NCBI RefSeq assembly: GCF_027942865.1
Contig: NC_134510.1
Coordinates: 8,218,001-8,282,000, forward strand
Length of the DNA: 64,000 bases
DNA from: Odontesthes bonariensis
Lineage: Eukaryota; Chordata; Actinopteri; Atheriniformes; Atherinopsidae
Reading direction: 5' to 3'
Under the pieces are notes generated by a model, which was not told the DNA's origin, did not search any database, and saw only the letters and a program-made list of their open reading frames with translations. A program made the translations under genes and the position numbers. This document shows, piece after piece, positions 54,306 through 64,000 of the stretch; the first letter of the stretch is position 1, and each line of letters opens with the position of its first letter.

Positions 54306-54964
54306 TGCACTCTTTCATTTGAATATCAGAGATATGAAAAAAGTGAAATGTCCACAAAAATGTACCAGTTTTCCAGAATAAAGTAGTTTGTAAAGTGGTG
54401 GAAAATGAAAAATAATGGATTTGTTATTTATTTGTTTAGTCAATGATATTTGTTCTGTTATAATATCTATATGTTTATCCTAACTTTATTCATTATTTGC
54501 ATCATGCTATTCATAGCCAGGCCAATTCATTTCACTGGCACAGACATTTATTTAGTTACTTATCAATCTTTTTTTTGTTTGTTTGTTTTTTAACTTTTAA
54601 CTAAAATGTATTCTCTAGAATAAATGTAACGTTCTCCAAAAAAAGAGCTCTAAAGTGACTGTGCTGAGAGAAACCAACGTGGCTTACAGTTATGTGGCTT
54701 CTTTAAAATACTGTCATTTTAGACATTTTTCTGAAATACAAGGACTTAGACTTTGTCAAAGGGCAAAAAGTTAGATCAGCGAGGTGATAGACAGTAAGTA
54801 ATAGAGAGCCATAGTGGACTGCTGTGAATGTATCGCTTCAGCTTCAGAATACTTTTTTAAAAACTTCATTCGTACGAGATCACCTTCACTGTCATACTGC
54901 TCAGATTGTATTACGTTTAATTAGGAAGTATGTTTTATACATTTAAGTAAAAGTAACAACACAA

Positions 54965-55495
54965 TTAGGGATGCACCGATACCACTTTTTTTCAAACCGA
55001 TATGATACCGATACTTGGATCTACCACAAAAAAATGTAATGAATTGGAAGACAGGTTTTGGTCTCACTAGCCCAGTGGTTCCCAAACTTTTTGTGCCCAA
55101 GGCACACCAAAGGACAAGTAAAAATCTCAAGGCACACCTATTGTGCCAAATAGCCCTTATAACACGTGTTATCATTCATATCATGTAAAATATCTGTAAA
55201 TGTGCATAATTATTTACTAATGCCAAATACAATGTGACAAGACAACTATTACTCATGAAATATTTATTAACAAAATATTTCAAAAATTAATTTGAAACTT
55301 TATCAAATGAGGCTTCATCAAAGCAGCAACACTCATTTAAACCAGAGTCACAAAATTAAAAATGAGGCAAAAGAAACTCAGCACGCAGAAATTTAGCACA
55401 GAGAACTGTCGATGCAAGGAAGCCACTTTGTCCATGGTCCTGAACTACAAATTATCATTGCAACATTTCAGCAATCAGCATTGAAACATTCATTT
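54965..55495. mobile_element. Ends of two truncated hAT-like non-autonomous elements
   Basis: agggatgcaccgataccac (54968) and cagtggttcccaaacttttt (55075) are typical 5' ends of fish hAT MITEs. The matching far ends are not found; the second is cut by the L2 fragment that follows. Confidence 0.4.
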
Positions 55496-56430
55496 TCAAT
55501 TCAATTCATTTTTATTTATATAGCGCCAAATACAACAAATGTCATCTCAAGGCACTTAGATAGTAAGTCCAATTTAAGCCAATTGGAATTCAATTAATTA
55601 ATAATAATCATAATTCATAAAATAATCCAATTCGTTCATATAGAGCCAATTCAAAAACAATTTCCTAGCTAAGAAAACCAACAGATTGCACTGAAAACTT
55701 TTTGTTTTTCGGTCCAATCTCCCGGCCTGAGCGTGCCTGAGGCGACTGTGGAGAGAAACGACTCCCTTTTAACAGGAAGAAACCTCTGGCAGAACCAGAC
55801 TCAGGAAGGGTGGCCATCCGCCTCCACCAGCTGGGGTTTGATAGGACAGAAGGGGGGGGGGGGCGGGGCCACCGCAATGGCGGCACTGTAACACCATTCA
55901 AAGGATATCTGTTGGAACAGGGAAACACGAGTTAATGACCACAATAATGTCACATATACATAAAGAGAGTAAAGTCAGGAAAGGTGTGACAGATGAGGCC
56001 CCCCAGCAGTCTAGGCCTATAGCAGCTTAACTATGAGATATTTCAGGATCACCTGAGCCATCCCTAACTATAAGCTTTATCAAAAAGGAAAGTTTTAAGC
56101 CTGGTCTTAAAAGTGGAAAGGGTGTCTGCTTCCCGGACATTTACTGGCAGCTTATTCCACAATAGAGGGGCCTGATAACTGAAGGCTCTGCCTCCCATTC
56201 TACTTTTAGAAACTCTGGGAACCTCAAGTAAACCTGCAGTTTGGGAACGAAGTGCTCTGTTAGGAAAATATCTTACAATGAGATCTTTAAGATATGATGG
56301 AGCTCGGTCATTAAGAGCTTTATATGTAAGGAGAAGAATCTTAAATTCTATTCTGAATTTAACAGGGAGCCAATGAAGAGAAGCTAAAACTGGAGAAATA
56401 TGATCTCTCCTGTTAGTTCTTATCAAAACT
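55496..56430 (-). mobile_element. L2-type LINE 3' fragment
   Basis: The minus-strand frame 56064-56426 (120 residues) is an RT C-terminus: SPVLASLHWLPVKFRIEFKI, LLTYKALNDRAPSYLKDL, GGRAFSYQAPLLWNKLPVNV. The 3' UTR runs down to the tail ttcaattcaattcatttttatttatatagcgcc. A G-run lies at 55852-55862. Confidence 0.8.
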
Positions 56431-56937
56431 CTGGCTAAACATGTGCTATTGTAAATATTTTGCCTACTTACAAATTAGTGAAGATACATGTGCCTGTCGG
56501 GGCGCGCAGGTTTCTTGAATCCTCGGTGACACTGAACAGAGAGCCGTGCCCTCCTGTTGTTCTTCATGTTTAACCAGAGCAGAGACCGCCAACTCACACA
56601 GGCAGGTAGCGGGGAAAAGAAGAAGTTGCTCAATCGCGTGGTGGGAGATGCTTAGGTAGTCCGATACAGAAGAATGAGCTAACTAGCAGTTCAGTTAGCA
56701 TTAGCTAACTTCTCCCGACAGGACGCACTCGGGCTGAGGATTGCTGACAGCCCCGGTCCAACTGAAGCCATAAGACGGGTAACTTTCATGATACTGTCTG
56801 CTGACAGTTTTTTTTCTTTTCTTTTCTTTTTGGTGGTGGGTTGTCGGCAGCTTCTGCACTGGTGGTTGGTGGTTTTAATGTTGTCCTTCAGCCTTTGATG
56901 TGTCACGGTCTCATAATTCCCACCTGCGCAACGCAAC
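56431..56937. other. Unassigned stretch
   Basis: No supported gene. A ttttcttttctttt low-complexity patch lies at 56811-56829. Confidence 0.4.
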
Positions 56938-58394
56938 AGCGGGGTGAAGTTGGTTTTATATTCGACATTCGCCTATTTTCGGCCGGTGTAATTGTAATAG
57001 CGTCACGAAAACAGCACCAATTAGCCTCAGGATGGTATTAATTTGTACAGAAAACTAAGACTAACATATCACAGGCTTGATCAACTCACCAAAGTAAGCA
57101 AGTCTGGCGAAAGATCAGAGTAACCGCGCCGAATATACTTCTAAGTGAACTACGGCAGCCAGAGCGCTTAGGGACCATCACAAAAGTGCAACGCTTTTTT
57201 TTTTTTTTTTAATAACTCACTGGATATTCAACCAATGAACACCAAACCACTTCTGATGTGTTCGTGGACTCATTGTGTACTTCCCACACCCTTTATTATC
57301 AAGGAAAACCTTTTTAATATTTAAAAAAAGGCATAAGTAATCACTGTATATGATCCATTCATATTTAAGGATTTTATTTTGTAATAGCTCTCTTGTTTTT
57401 AAAGATATCAACGTAAAACCACTTCTAGTGTGTTCCTGAACTCATTGTGTACTCCCCACACCCTTTATTATCAAGGAAACCCTTTTATATTTTTTTAAAA
57501 AAGGCACAAGTAATCACTGTATATGATCCATTCATATTTAAGGCTTTTATTTTGTAATAGCTCTCTTGTTTTTAAAGATATCAACGTAAAACCACTTCTA
57601 GTGTGTTCCTGAACTCATTGTGTACTTCCCACACCCTTTATTATCAAGGAAACCCTTTTTAATATTTAAAAAAGGCATAAGTAATCACTGTATATGATTC
57701 AGTCATATTTATGGCTTTAATTTTGTAATAGCTCTCTTAGTTTTGATATCTTTAAAAACAAGAGAGCTATTACAAAATAAAAGCCTTAAATATGAATGGA
57801 TCATATACAGTGATTACTTGTGCCCTTTTTTTTAAAAAAATAAAAGGGTTTCCTTGATAATAAAGGGTGTGGGGAGTACACAATGAGTTCAGGAACACAC
57901 TAGAAGTGGTTTTGCGTTGATATCTTTAAAAACAAGAGAGTTATTACAAAATAAAAGCTATAAATATGAATGAATCATATACAGCGATTACTTATGCATT
58001 TTTTAAATATTAAAAAGGTTTTCCTTGATAATAAAGGGTGTGGCAAGTACACAATGAGTCCACGAACACATCAGAAGTGGTTTGGTGTTCATTGGTTGAA
58101 TATCCAGTGAGTTAATAAAAAAAAAAAAAAAAAAAAGGCGTTGCACTTTTGCGATGGTCCCTAAGCGCTCTGGCTGCCGTAGTTCACTTCGAAGTATATT
58201 CGGCGCGGTTACTCTGATCTTTCGCCAGACTTGCTTACTTTGGTGAGTTGATAAAGCCTGTGGTATGTTAGTCTTAGTTTTCTGTACAACTTAATACCAT
58301 CCTTATGCTAATTGGTGCTGTTTTCGTGACGCTATTACAATTACACCGGCCGAAAATAGGCGAATGTCGAATATAAAACCAACTTCACCCCGCT
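56938..58394. repeat. 1.46-kb foldback with tandem repeats in each arm
   Basis: The sequence from 56938 (agcggggtgaagttgg...) recurs in inverse up to 58394 (...ccaacttcaccccgct), with the centre near 57745. Arms are ~650-800 bases at high identity. Each arm holds about three ~175-base tandem units (accacttct(a/g)gtgtgttc, ccctttattatcaagga, aatcactgtatatgatcc). Outer parts match almost base for base (tccctaagcgctctggctgc). No protein frame. It fits a Foldback-type transposon or an inverted duplication; no clear target duplication. Confidence 0.9.
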
Positions 58395-58459
58395 ATATTT
58401 AAAATCAGCGAGAACTGTCCCAAGTGCTGTACAGTGTCAACAAGACTAAAATTAAACAA

Positions 58460-58675
58460 TCAAATGGTCATGTGCAAGTAGAAAAAAACACACAAACCTG
58501 TAGACCCGCAGAGAGTTGCTGGGGAGTTGAAAGCAAGTCGTCTTCCAGCCATTGTATTCCGCAAACCAGGGCAGTTTTCACAGCACGGGACCTCAGTCTC
58601 CTTCTGTCTCCCTTTCTGCCGCCAGATCTGCTCCTTAAACTTTTTGTTTACACTGCGCGACACAATGTTTCTCAT
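58460..58675 (-). other. Possible first exon
   Basis: The minus-strand frame MRNIVSRSVNKKFKEQIWRQ...EVPCCENCPGLRNTMAGRRL...SPATLCGSTG is open for ~65 codons and can end at ctacag/gtttgtg. About 80 bases upstream lies a tcgcgag motif (see 58750). No downstream exon is identified and no domain recognised. Confidence 0.3.
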
Positions 58676-58749
58676 ACGTGATTGAACGAGAGCTTATGCG
58701 AGCCGTTAAGCTCCACCAATCATATGCGTATACGTCTTTACACGGAATA

Positions 58750-58759
58750 CTCGCGAGAC
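58750..58759 (-). promoter_or_regulatory. TCTCGCGAG-type promoter motif
   Basis: Minus strand gtctcgcgag. This near-palindrome is the core of a motif frequent in vertebrate CpG-type promoters (bound by BANP). It lies upstream of the possible exon at 58460-58675. Confidence 0.35.
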
Positions 58760-58899
58760 AACCTCCCGTCCTTTTGCTGTTTAATGTTGTCTGACCACGG
58801 CTGGCAATTTGCACTGTTTTGACACAAAAATCGACTCTGCAAGGACAAAGAAAAGACCTCGGCGATATTGTGACGATTGTGACACCGAATTAAGCCATA

Positions 58900-59160
58900 C
58901 ACAATAAAACACTGAGCGCACTACTGCACATTATGTATACAGGCCAGATTTCTATATTTTTATTTCTATATTTCTATTTTATTTAAGAAACCTTTTAGAA
59001 TATTGCTGTTGCATGCTTATTTTATCTTTATCTTATCTTTATTATTATACATTTGGACATCCAGTGTGGGCAACAAAGAAAAGAATTTCATTGTTCAGGG
59101 AAACACGTTTCTAACTGCACATATGACAATAAACCTTTGAATCCTTGAATCCTTGAATTT
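58900..59160 (+). repeat. LINE 3' tail fragment
   Basis: Ends ...gacaataaacctttgaatccttgaatccttgaat, a teleost LINE tail with a 9-base repeat. 59161-59560 holds no gene I can support. Confidence 0.55.
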
Positions 59161-59570
59161 TGCCCACAAAAAGCGGTATTACAAAAGAGGTGTTTGGGAG
59201 AAAAAAAAACAGATATGCATCACCTGTCACCAGCAGACAGCGTGCACTTCTTCTTTTTCAAGACAACACAGCAACAAACTTGGCTGGAGTTGGAGGTGAT
59301 AGTGATGAACGTGTAGAAACAGGCCTGCCCACCCCCCACCTCACCTCACCCCACCCCACTTGAAAATGACTGTGGCAGCTCCTGACCTGATCACTGGCAT
59401 TTACATATTAAAGGCTCTCCTAAGTAGGGGAGGGGAGGGGGGCATGGGGGAGCAGTTGCTAGGTCAATTTGCGAAAACTTGGGCCAAGTTTTCACTTTTA
59501 CCACCGCAAATGCAGGGGCTTAACATATGCGGACATGTAAGGGGCCACATACATGCACAAATCCCTCTTT

Positions 59571-60593
59571 TCATGCAGTGAGTGTGATGGCCCGGTGGTC
59601 GGAGATGGAGAGGTCGGTGCTGGAGATGTTGTGTATGTGGAGGCCGGTAGAGCAAACCAGATCTAGGATGTGTCCACCTTTATGGGTGGGGAAATTGATG
59701 TGTTGGGTGAAGCTGAAGCAGTTGAGTAGGTCCAGAAAGTCCATGGCATATTTACAGTCCGGGGAGTCAATGTGGAGGTTGAAATCACCAGGGAGTAAAA
59801 CAGATGGCGAGATGGAGGACAGTGCAGTGATGAATTCAGAAAGGTCTGATAGGAATAATGGATTGGGCTTGGGGGGGCGGTAGATAATTGAAATTATGAG
59901 AGGTTTTGGGCCAGGGAGTTTGAAAGCCAGGTGTTCAAAAGATTTAGCGGCAGGGATGGAGAGTGGGCGGGGTTGGAGGTCGTGATGGTAGATGGCAGCA
60001 ATGCCCCCTTCTTTGCCCTCGGAACGTGGGTTGTCCAGGTATGAAAATCCAGCAGGGGTAGTTTGGTTGAGTGAAAAGTAATCCAAGGGTGTTTGCCAGG
60101 TTTCATTTAGACAGAGAAGGTCGAGTTGTTTGTCGATGATAAATTCATTGAGAATAAGACTTTTATTGTTGAGGGATCTTGAGTTGAAGAGGGCGAGTTT
60201 CAGGTACTTTTGTTTTGGAATTGATGGGGCGGAAGTAAGGATAGGGCGGAGGTTACAGGTGTTGGCGTTTGGCCCGTTCTGATGACGTGTGTTGTTGTGA
60301 TGACGCGATGAGGAAGTGCGGGAGCCGGTGCGGGAGCCGGTGCGGGAGCCGGTGCGGGAGCCGGTGCGGGAGCCGGTGCGGGAGCCGGTGCGGGAGCCGG
60401 TGCGGGAGCCGGTGCGTGAGCTGCTGTCAGACCATAGCGACGGAATCCCGCCCATGGTGGCGGAACCAAAAACAAACTTGCGGCGGGAGCCTCGGTGAAT
60501 ATAGCGAGGACGGAGAAGAAGTCGGTGCAGTTCCAGTGTGGCAGTGAGCTCGGTGGAAGGGGGCAACTGGGAAATCAGCTGGCGGAGCTGCAT
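59571..60593 (-). pseudogene. L2-type LINE endonuclease domain, C-terminally truncated
   Basis: A 340-residue minus frame. Endonuclease motifs: LFNSRSLNNKS, LLCLNETW (catalytic Glu), IIYRPPKPN, LLPGDFNLHIDSPD and SDHRAITL (catalytic His). The frame ends just after the His motif, before any RT. The N-terminal third includes a nine-fold GSRT-type repeat. The 5' continuation is cut by the ISL2EU-like element at 60600. Confidence 0.85.
60310..60418. repeat. In-frame 12-bp minisatellite (~9 units)
   Basis: Units of cgggagccggtg, nearly perfect, encoding Gly-Ser-Arg-Thr repeats on the minus strand between the LINE's leader and endonuclease. Confidence 0.95.
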
Positions 60594-60724
60594 GGATGTA
60601 TTGAGAATGAGGAGTCACGTGACTCCGGTCGGCCAGTCGGCCATGTTGGCAGAAGAATCTATTGGTTGCCAGGGGCAACGCCATTAACTTAACGGATATC
60701 CTCCCGCATTTGTCATTTCGGCAG

Positions 60725-61105
60725 GGCAGAGACGAATACAAAAGAAAGAAAGAAAGCAAAGCAATGGAGAGAGATAAGGCGAAAGAAAAGGGACCTTACA
60801 GGGACAAGCTTATTACAAGCGCAAAGCAGCGGTATTTGGAGAAACTGTCCAGCATCCAAAATATTGATCCTTACGAGCTCCCTGCAGCAGAATGGCACAG
60901 AGACCTGGACCAGTTACCTCCGTGCACATATATGGACATAGTCAATTATCTTGTCTTTGGTGTAAGTTACTACACTATGCAGGAGTTTAAAAGTCACAAA
61001 TCTTTGGAATCGTACGAGACTTTCTGCTGTGGCTGGGTGCAGCACTTGGCCATCTACAAGCCTCCAGGTGGCTCTGGTGATGATAACAGCGTTGTACTGG
61101 CAAAG
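60725..61105 (+). pseudogene. YqaJ-protein-associated N-terminal exon
   Basis: An acceptor tttcggcag/ggc (60721-60724) and a donor caaag/gtaagg (61105) bound an open stretch encoding YRDKLITSAKQRYLEKLSSI, LPPCTYMDIVNYLVFGVSYY, and FKSHKSLESYETFCCGWVQH. The KS-L-x-x-Y-x-x-F-x-x-GWV stretch precedes YqaJ-type recombinase domains in fish transposon proteins. A plausible start is the ATG at 60764. No later exon is found before the THAP exon. Confidence 0.5.
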
Positions 61106-62026
61106 GTAAGGTTCTTGTCATGCATTTTAGTGTGTTGTAATTGCATTGCATTTAGACACTTCTTGACCAAAATGACAACGTAATTAACTGCGACTTGTTT
61201 TGTAAACACTAGATTAACGAGATGTTCAATGTACACAAACGTTTCCAATGTTTTGATGTATGCTAAAGCTTATGTTTAGGTATTTAGTTGTCATTTGATT
61301 TTAGCCCAACGACACATACCGTAGCGGGTTATTGTGTTGGGTGGTGGGGGCTGCAAATTATTCTTTTTTCCTGTTCTGTTAATAAACATTGTTAAGCCAT
61401 ATCAAGTTGTTTCAAGCATTTATTTCAAACAAATTAAAAGGTAATGAACAAGGCACTCAAACATTTATTTCAAACAAATTAAAAAGTAATGAACAATGAG
61501 GAATGAACTCAAACAACACTTTTGCACATGTTCGTTAAGGCACAGCAAACAGTGACAATCTTATCTAAAGGCATTAGGTTTTCACCCTCACATTTGAGCA
61601 GCATGTGCACAGGTACAGTTGAATGTAAAAAGCTGAATTTGTCCAGTCAGCGTGGTTCTCCAACATCTCATTTGATGGCTTACCTACAACAGAATAAATA
61701 GTTTATGAAAAAAATCTATGCAATCAATGGCAAACCCATCCCAGAACACATGCAAAATAAAGATACAGACCGAGAGGGTAACGCTGCTCATGGTATGACA
61801 AAAGGGCTGAAGGGGTCCACATTAACACATTAGCCACATTAGGGGGTAGTTAACATTAATTTTCGAAGAGGAAACAGTTTGCAAATTGAGCATTTTCGAA
61901 GAGGCAATAGTTCGCTAGTTAGCTAGCTAGGCAGCAACGTCAGATGCACTTCAGGGTTTGCAACAACATAAAGTAACTTCGTAGCTTTAAGAGACAACAA
62001 CATAAAGAGATTTTTAGAGAACGTAC
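61106..62026. other. Intron-like interior of the ISL2EU-like element
   Basis: No coding evidence. A ~45-base direct repeat (catttatttcaaacaaattaaaa) occurs at about 61419 and 61463. Confidence 0.5.
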
Positions 62027-62256
62027 CCGAGTGAAAATGTAGAGAACACACTCTCATCGACGGAGGGGTGCAATCGAAAGTAAGGTCCAGCCAGCCAGGC
62101 AACCCGGCGTCTCCTCATCAGGTCAGACGCCTGCTCTCCCTGATGCTGCATCCATTTAGGAAACCGAAACAAATGTATTCCGTTGTTCCTATGTTTCCCA
62201 AACGTATTATGTGAGGTACTGGAACAGTTCTTCACACAGCAGTGATTTCCAGGCAT
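62027..62256 (-). CDS. THAP-domain exon
   Basis: ATG at 62256. The frame MPGNHCCVKNCSSTSHNTFG then NNGIHLFRFPKWMQHQGEQA and MRRRRVAWLAGPYF shows the THAP pattern: N-terminal MP, C-x3-C, a Phe-Pro pair and the W in the RRVAWLA helix. The donor is tcgg/gtacgt at 62026-62027. THAP fingers bind DNA and are common in transposon proteins. Only this first exon is visible. Confidence 0.6.
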
Positions 62257-62414
62257 GTTCTTGCAATTCCGCACTGTTTAAACTTACTGATTTAAAAACA
62301 CACACATACAATGTATCCGAACGGAGAGAATGGCGTTTTCTCGCTAGCATTCTGCCAACATGGCGGATAGGGGCGGGGCTCTGTACTATGACGACAACTC
62401 CTCATTCTCAATAG

Positions 62415-62930
62415 CGGAGCTCCATGACCGAGGCTGTGAGGAGGCAAACACTGCTAGAGGTGGGCGGCGGCTGCAAAGCGCAAAAAGAGAGATGATGGAC
62501 CAGGACCAACAGCCACAGCGTGGCAGATGGAGAAACCAGCCCGCATGGGCCCGAAATGAATTCAGGCACAGACAAACGCAAAGCCGGCCAGCTCAGGGAG
62601 GCAGCCGTCCCAGCCAGCCAGGAGCTAACCGCACCGAGACAGATGGAAATCTGCCCGGATCTCTACTCTCAACCGAGTGGCGATGGAAGACGTCTGCTGA
62701 ACGGGGGCTAGGTATAGCTCGGAAAGGAAGGCAGTGGCCCCGGCCAGTAGAGAGGGCCAGTTAGCCGCACCGGTACAAGTGGAGGCCCCTCCGGGTTTAC
62801 CTTTAACCTTTAGCCGTACGGCGATGGATCCAGAGGTAGAAGTTCTTAAACATAGGTAAGTGACCGAGCTAACGCACTCAGCACCGAGAGGGGTTTTGAA
62901 GCAGTTACCCAGCAACACCGTGTGAGTTTG
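62415..62930 (-). other. Probable 5' part of the L2-type LINE
   Basis: GC-rich sequence continuing the LINE at 59571-60593 on the far side of the ISL2EU-like insertion (gcggagct is seen on both sides). An open minus frame at 62625-62918 has no recognised motif. 62931-63683 holds no supported gene. Confidence 0.4.
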
Positions 62931-63682
62931 TTTTGTGAGATCCAGGGAGGTAGATAGTCCGTAATAATTTCGTAAAAGTTAGCTTTGATCAGCCGGTTGA
63001 GAAGCAGATTTAAAAAAGTAGGTAGCTACTGGAAGTAGTGACTAAAAAAAATATATCAAAAAACAAAAAACAACAGCAAAAGAGAGAGCTTTTAGAGGGA
63101 GAAGCGGCAGCCAAAATGCGCCAGCGTCCTCTCGCCATGTTTGTTACCATGGCAATGGTTGAAATGGTTGGCATTCCCATAGACATAGAACCCTAGACTG
63201 AGCAACCGACGTTCTGCCAATACACGCTAATGAGACGCGGGGCCGCCATCTTGGAGTGGTGATGCGTTCCACTCCGTGTAATTGCTTTGGCAGGAGAAAT
63301 TAATGGTCAGAACATTTTAGAAATAATGCCTCACTACATACCACTAATTTTCACGTGTTTTTTTTTTTTTGTCATGCGCGAAGTTATGATAAAGGACACA
63401 CAATTATTTGTTTTTAGAGCAAAATGTTGCAAATTGTTTAGAAGCTGCGTTTTAACCCATTGTACCATACATCACTACTTCCAAAACCTGGGAAACATTG
63501 TGGGAAACCTATTGCAAGGTCATGCATTGCCTGTTTGATTCAACTGCAACTCCATAAAAAGGTCATAGTGAATACAGCACACCAGATTTTCATACATTTT
63601 TTAATTAAGTTATTTTTTTTCACCAAAACTTTTAAGGGTTACATATCAAACTGCTGTTACAACACTGGGAAGATTATTAAAC

Positions 63683-63683
<1 letters not shown>

Positions 63684-63731
<48 letters not shown>

Positions 63732-63754
63732 ACTCACACACACACACACACACA
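63684..63754. repeat. (CA)n microsatellite
   Basis: About 35 CA units with two tc interruptions, followed by tgattgattgattg. Nothing further is recognised to the window end. Confidence 0.97.
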
Positions 63755-64000
63755 GGGTTAGAGTTGATTTGATTGATTGATTGCTGGGCAGCGGAGGACA
63801 ACAGAGGAGCAGGTGGACACTGGGCAGCAGAGTAAGAATCAGTCACTGCTCAAACAAGTACAAACAGGAAAATGATCATCACGTCCAGCCATAACTGTGC
63901 AAATGGACTGACCACAATATCTACATAACTTTTCAGCAGCAGAGACATAACTTGTACAAATAGGTCTACAATGTTCATTTACCTGCAACATATTACGTGT

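Larger units (their letters stand above)
60598..62414. mobile_element. Shortened ISL2EU-like DNA transposon
   Basis: Inverted ends attgagaatgaggagt (60600) and actcctcattctcaat (62399) are accompanied by an inner pair ggccatgttggcagaa / ttctgccaacatggcg. AT dinucleotides bound both ends. It contains a plus-strand YqaJ-associated exon and a minus-strand THAP exon. In my knowledge ISL2EU elements have AT duplications and a YqaJ-bearing second gene. The DDE transposase and the YqaJ nuclease core are missing. Confidence 0.6.

Noticed and set aside
62360-62764. 134-residue plus-strand frame
   Set aside because: It crosses the end of the ISL2EU-like element into LINE 5' sequence and has no motif; composition follows GC content.

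Overview
This is vertebrate, almost certainly teleost, nuclear DNA. The evidence is eukaryotic tRNA genes, a Rex3-type LINE, several L2/Rex1-type LINE tails, class I endogenous retroviruses, hAT, Harbinger, piggyBac-like and Tigger-like DNA transposons, long (CA)n/(GT)n microsatellites and GT-AG introns. I found no conserved single-copy host protein gene that I can name with confidence. The window is dominated by transposable elements nested in one another.

Layout. 1-1994: two tandem copies of a ~1.19 kb unit, each with a tRNA-Glu gene (minus) and a tRNA-Gly gene (plus); both tRNAs differ in anticodon between copies. 1995-3480: an LTR-like scrap and a hAT-type element with an 8-bp target duplication, holding a piggyBac-like element. 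3500-7240: a broken minus-strand LINE of the restriction-like-endonuclease type. 7390-14910 and 15773-23785: two head-to-tail, minus-strand, defective class I retroviruses with complementary losses (copy A lacks gag and protease; copy B lacks the RT core). Copy A also carries a 1.27 kb retroposon with an open frame for a small membrane protein. 23794-25193: a hAT-type element with a nested Tigger-like element.

27083-42192 holds scattered minus-strand exons of a decayed transposase-like gene (C2H2-like fingers, Cys/His blocks, a SAP-like exon, a C48-peptidase-like motif). It resembles the Zisupton/KDZ group and HMGXB3-like genes. It has been hit by two hAT elements, a nearly full Rex3 and a solo LTR. 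One of the hAT elements (35616-39207) looks structurally complete: 8-bp target duplication and an uninterrupted two-exon transposase of 696 residues.

42640-50270: Harbinger fragment, microsatellites, two L2-type LINEs, Harbinger-like inverted-repeat DNA and a TA-flanked inverted-repeat element. 51476-53104 is the best candidate for an intact non-transposon gene: a 542-residue coiled-coil protein with a recent 122-residue internal duplication. 53300-59160: LINE/SINE pieces and a 1.46 kb near-perfect foldback. 59571-62930: an L2-type LINE 5' half split by a shortened ISL2EU-like element carrying a YqaJ-associated exon and a THAP exon. The right edge ends in a (CA)n tract.

A recurring theme is short, perfect or near-perfect quasi-palindromes (8326, 29814, 46571, 48255, 48302, 49035), one exactly at a retroposon 5' junction. 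They look like products of snap-back DNA synthesis.
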